Assembly (NCBI GenBank): GCA_964549495.1
Contig: CAZJWJ010000018.1
Coordinates: 1-64,000 of the forward strand
Direction of reading: 5' to 3'
DNA length: 64,000 nt
Origin: JACKBJ01 sp964549495
GTDB taxonomy: Bacteria > Chloroflexota > Anaerolineae > Epilineales > Epilineaceae
Below the pieces are notes generated by a model. It had not been told where the DNA came from, ran no database searches, and saw only the letters and a program-made list of their open reading frames with translations. Position numbers and translations under genes: made by a program. This document shows positions 61,018-64,000 of the stretch, one piece after another. How positions within the stretch are numbered: position 1 is the first letter of the stretch; the number at the start of each line of letters is the position of its first letter.

Positions 61018-64000
61018 TCAGGGCCGATACGTCAAATGGAGCACGGGGCGCGCATCTCGACCATCGTCTTCCGCGCGACGGAAGCTCACGAAGGGTCGTA
61101 CCTGGCTGCCTGGCAGACGCAGGGCGTAGCCATAATCTTGTTCGGGATGCTCGAGCCAGAAGCGAAACGCCTGGGTGATGCCATCTCCACCGAAATGGAC
61201 CGGGCCATTGACCGCCGATATCGGAATCAGGAGATCCACCGTGGCTGCCAGATCCCAGTCCCCGTCGTAGTCCTGCACCTGTCGTCCACTGCCGCCCAAC
61301 TTGCCGGCGCCTGGTAGATTCCAGGGCTTGTCCGGATGGCTGTGGTCGCGCCAACTAGGGCCGCCGACAGGATCTTGATTCTGGTCGCCGCCGGCAACCG
61401 GGTCGGACCAAGACTGGAGCACGCGCCGCAGCTCGACGTCCTGGGCATCACCGGCCCAAGCGGTCAGGCTGAAGGAGGCGGCTTCCAGCTTGGATGGATC
61501 CATCAAGCCGGTCACTTCTTGCATGGCTTCCTGCCAGTCGAAGCGGACGAAGCCCGGAACGTTTGCACCCATGCCGATGATGAGTTGCACGCGGTCATTG
61601 GACCATGTGGGCTGGTCCGGTCCGACCGGGCCGGCATCGTGGACCGGAATGCTCAAGTTCTCGTAGCCGCTGGAGCCCAAGGTGATGGTGATCCGATCAC
61701 CGACCTCGAAGCGGGGGCGGTTCACGTCCGCATCGGCATCAAGAAGGTTGGCCAGGCCGCCCGAAGCCTGATCCGCCAGGTCGCGGATGGCGCCCGTTAC
61801 CTGCAGGCGATAGGCTTCACCGACTTCCAGCGGAAGGTAGAGCGAGACGCGATCCGCGTTCTGATCGTCCCAAACGACACGCGATACGGCGATGGACTGG
61901 CCGTCGTGCTCGCGCAGGACATCCCAGCTGCCGGGCTCGGTCGCCCCGCTGCGGTCGATGCTTTCGGAGAACCAGACCTCGAGTCGTTTCAGGGATGTTA
62001 CCGATACCCGGGCGATGCGGGGCGCGCTGCGGTCGCGGAGGGTGCGCAGCTGGTCCGCCTGCATGTCGCCGTCGATGGAAGCCACGAATGCAGCCAGATC
62101 GGCCCGTTGAGGACCGCTGAGCTGCGCCACGGCACCGTGGGCGATTGCTCGACCCGATTGCCCCATGTCTTCGACGACGTCGCGGAGGCTGATCATGTCG
62201 CGAAGTGTGTTCAGCCAGTAGGCCAAGCCCTCGTAGGGTGCGGTATCCCAGACGCCGATCAGGCTGGGCGTCTTGACACACCAGATACAGGCGGCGCGTC
62301 GAGCCGTGTCACCCAGCTCTTCCTCCAGGCGATCCCGGCGGCGGCCCACATCGTGGAAACGGTGGTCCAGAAATGCGGCTTCTGGCACATGGCAGCTCGC
62401 GCAGTCTGCGTCCGCTGGGCGATGTTCGGGATCGCTTCCCAAGAAGCTGGCCGCACCGCGCACGGCAGCCTCGCTCAGCCCGCCGTCGGATGCTCGATAG
62501 GGGCTTCGCGGCAGGGGGTCGAGTTGCATCAGGTAGTCGGCCAGATCGTCGAGGTCTGGGCTGAGACCGGCATTGGGCGGTCCCAACTCGGCCTGCGAGG
62601 AGGGGCCCAAGAAACCGGTGCCGCCCATGAGCGGGCTCACGAAGGTGTACTCGAAGTCCTGAATCTCATCCCGATCCCCACTTTGGTGGAGTTGTCCCCA
62701 GCCGAGGACGGCATCCCGCTGGCCGCTGGCAAAGCGCGCGCCAAGGCCGCGCAACGTGGGGGTGTTGCGCATCCCGTGCGCCTGGCCGGCCGTGCCCCGC
62801 GGGAGGACCTGAAAGGCCCAGGTATGCCCGTCGTGCTCACCGTTGATGTGACAGCTGGCGCAGCTGACCCGCTCGTCCAACGAGATCCGGGGGTCGGCGC
62901 TGCCGTAGAAGATCTTGGCCCCATTGCGCATCGACGGTGATGCCAGGGGACTCCAAGGCTCGGCGTCAGCCACCGGGATCCGCCGACGCTCGCGGGGTCG
63001 CGCTGGATCGCTCAGGTCCACTTCGGAGACATCGAAGCTCAGGCTGTTGTAGCTGAAGGCCAGGGCCTTGTCCGGGTGCACGACCAATCCCATGGGCCGG
63101 CTGCCCAGGCGCAGCTCCGGTAGTCCGGGCGCCGCGGCATCGGTCGTAGACCGGTAGGGCCGCGCGTCGGCTGGCATGAGGACGAGTTCGTCGCTCTGTT
63201 CGGCCAAGAGCAGGCTGTACAGTCGGCCGTCGATGCGGCTGAATCCAATGTCCACCAGGCCCGAGATCGATGCGTCCCAGCCATAGCCGATCCACGGCGG
63301 GTTCCGCTCGCCCTTGGTGGGGTCGTGGACATGTCGGGCGGTGAGGATGACCTTGTCGTGCACACTGAGCTGGTGCGTGTCGAGGTCGAAGCGTCGAATG
63401 CTGGCCTGGAAGCTGGAGTCCGGTGCGAAGAGTTCCACATGGGCTGCTTGCGCACCATCACCCCGTGCCCGATCCGGCTGCGGGCCATAGCTCTCGCGCT
63501 GGAGATTGGGTTCGACGTTGTGGTATTGGGTGGGCAGCCAAAGCTGATGTTTCTCACCTGGGAATCGAGCCGGATGGCCCCGCAGGTTCACGTAACCCCC
63601 TTCGGCCACGTTGCGCTCGGCGATCGGATCTTCGAGCGCGCGCGGATCCCGCGGCGTGGCTGCGGCGAACCACAGGTGCGAGCGGATCCTGGGTGCTGCT
63701 CCGTCGAAGGAGAGACCCGTGATATGCGGTTGCAGACTGTCCGGGTAGAGGTGGGTGACCCATGCGGTGCGGGCGTCGGTCCATGCGATTCCGAATGGGG
63801 ATCGAAACACGGGTGCCAGGCGGATCTGTTCCCGGCTGGCCGTGTCGATCGCGATGAGCGCTTCGGCACGCATGCAGCTGACCAAGGCCCAGGCTTGCCG
63901 GCCATCGATCGGTGGCGACAGTGCGATGCCATAGGGTCCGCAACCCCAGGGCAGTTGGATGGTTGCCAGCGGCTCGCCCGTCGCACCGTCCAGGACATGG
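61018..64000 (-). CDS. Di-haem cytochrome c peroxidase-like protein with beta-propeller and DNRLRE-type domain, 5' partial
   Basis: The frame stays open to the right edge of the window, and the codons there (HVLDGATGEPLATIQLPWG) continue the beta-propeller, so the start lies outside. From the N-side there is a YVTN-like propeller, then two haem sites CASCHINGEH and CASCHVPEA, then an unusual CIWCVKTP lacking the haem His, then an Ig-like part and a C-terminal domain of the DNRLRE type (WAGDAQDVELRRV ... FWLEHPEQDYGYALR ... RPVLHLTY). The order of propeller plus cytochrome peroxidase module suggests a secreted, MauG-like redox enzyme with a carbohydrate-associated tail. The electron donor and substrate are unknown. 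Confidence 0.82.
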   Translation of the reverse strand, partial: HVLDGATGEPLATIQLPWGCGPYGIALSPPIDGRQAWALVSCMRAEALIAIDTASREQIRLAPVFRSPFGIAWTDARTAWVTHLYPDSLQPHITGLSFDGAAPRIRSHLWFAAATPRDPRALEDPIAERNVAEGGYVNLRGHPARFPGEKHQLWLPTQYHNVEPNLQRESYGPQPDRARGDGAQAAHVELFAPDSSFQASIRRFDLDTHQLSVHDKVILTARHVHDPTKGERNPPWIGYGWDASISGLVDIGFSRIDGRLYSLLLAEQSDELVLMPADARPYRSTTDAAAPGLPELRLGSRPMGLVVHPDKALAFSYNSLSFDVSEVDLSDPARPRERRRIPVADAEPWSPLASPSMRNGAKIFYGSADPRISLDERVSCASCHINGEHDGHTWAFQVLPRGTAGQAHGMRNTPTLRGLGARFASGQRDAVLGWGQLHQSGDRDEIQDFEYTFVSPLMGGTGFLGPSSQAELGPPNAGLSPDLDDLADYLMQLDPLPRSPYRASDGGLSEAAVRGAASFLGSDPEHRPADADCASCHVPEAAFLDHRFHDVGRRRDRLEEELGDTARRAACIWCVKTPSLIGVWDTAPYEGLAYWLNTLRDMISLRDVVEDMGQSGRAIAHGAVAQLSGPQRADLAAFVASIDGDMQADQLRTLRDRSAPRIARVSVTSLKRLEVWFSESIDRSGATEPGSWDVLREHDGQSIAVSRVVWDDQNADRVSLYLPLEVGEAYRLQVTGAIRDLADQASGGLANLLDADADVNRPRFEVGDRITITLGSSGYENLSIPVHDAGPVGPDQPTWSNDRVQLIIGMGANVPGFVRFDWQEAMQEVTGLMDPSKLEAASFSLTAWAGDAQDVELRRVLQSWSDPVAGGDQNQDPVGGPSWRDHSHPDKPWNLPGAGKLGGSGRQVQDYDGDWDLAATVDLLIPISAVNGPVHFGGDGITQAFRFWLEHPEQDYGYALRLPGSQVRPFVSFRRAEDDGRDARPVLHLTYRP

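Overview
The window is very GC-rich DNA, tightly packed with genes, from a free-living bacterium that is most likely a member of Chloroflexota. This placement is an inference. It rests on a DUF5667-type membrane protein beside an ECF sigma factor, many secreted proteins with Thr/Pro linkers and a short C-terminal hydrophobic-LP-hydrophobic motif, Gram-positive-style GAAC-N4-GTTC SOS boxes, and a DprE1/DprE2 pair. No rRNA, tRNA, CRISPR array or intact insertion sequence was recognised. One 100-base assembly gap lies inside a 12-bp minisatellite.

Layout. 1-3.0 kb: 3' part of a giant calcium-binding-repeat surface protein. 3.2-5.7 kb: a small membrane protein, then serC and serA on the minus strand. 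6-13 kb: a 1829-residue triple-VWA secreted protein translationally coupled to a kelch protein. 13-16.2 kb (minus): glycerol kinase and a Tat-exported multicopper oxidase. 16.4-20.1 kb: a pRiA4b-like protein, a cysteine-repeat secreted protein, an ECF sigma factor and its probable membrane partner. 20.2-24 kb (minus): dprE1-dprE2, a host-attachment-family protein and a winged-helix protein. 24.4-26.6 kb: two tandem D-Ala-D-Ala ligase paralogues. 27-33.7 kb: a VOC protein, then a murF-alr fusion, an ATP-grasp ligase, nfuA and a radical SAM gene in one direction. 33.9-45.7 kb: an NTPase, a DUF4287-type protein, a 1317-residue duplicated surface protein, carB, a TIM-barrel hydrolase-like protein and a small membrane protein. 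45.8-51.2 kb: a three-repeat surface protein, a ParB-like small protein, a CorC-type transporter, an unlisted 36-residue membrane peptide and a double-VWA protein. 51.3-57.8 kb: a GT4 glycosyltransferase, fabV, a class V aminotransferase, acetyl-CoA synthetase and a vapBC pair. 57.9-64 kb (minus): comEC and the 3' part of a di-haem peroxidase-like protein.

The most important observation is that the radical SAM gene does not end at the UGA at 33642-33644. Reading through gives a Cys-Sec-Ala-Glu-Pro-Thr tail, and a perfect hairpin with a GGU apex follows at the spacing of a bacterial SECIS element. The gene therefore encodes a selenoprotein of the CUAEP-tail radical SAM family, whose function is unknown.

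Working together: the ddl pair and murF-alr supply D-alanine and D-alanyl-dipeptide steps of peptidoglycan synthesis; nfuA can supply the Fe-S cluster needed by the radical SAM enzyme downstream; serA-serC make phosphoserine; dprE1-dprE2 epimerise a polyprenyl-phosphate pentose. Three promoters carry near-identical LexA-type boxes, suggesting a small DNA-damage regulon of a membrane protein, a VOC protein and a DUF4287-type protein.
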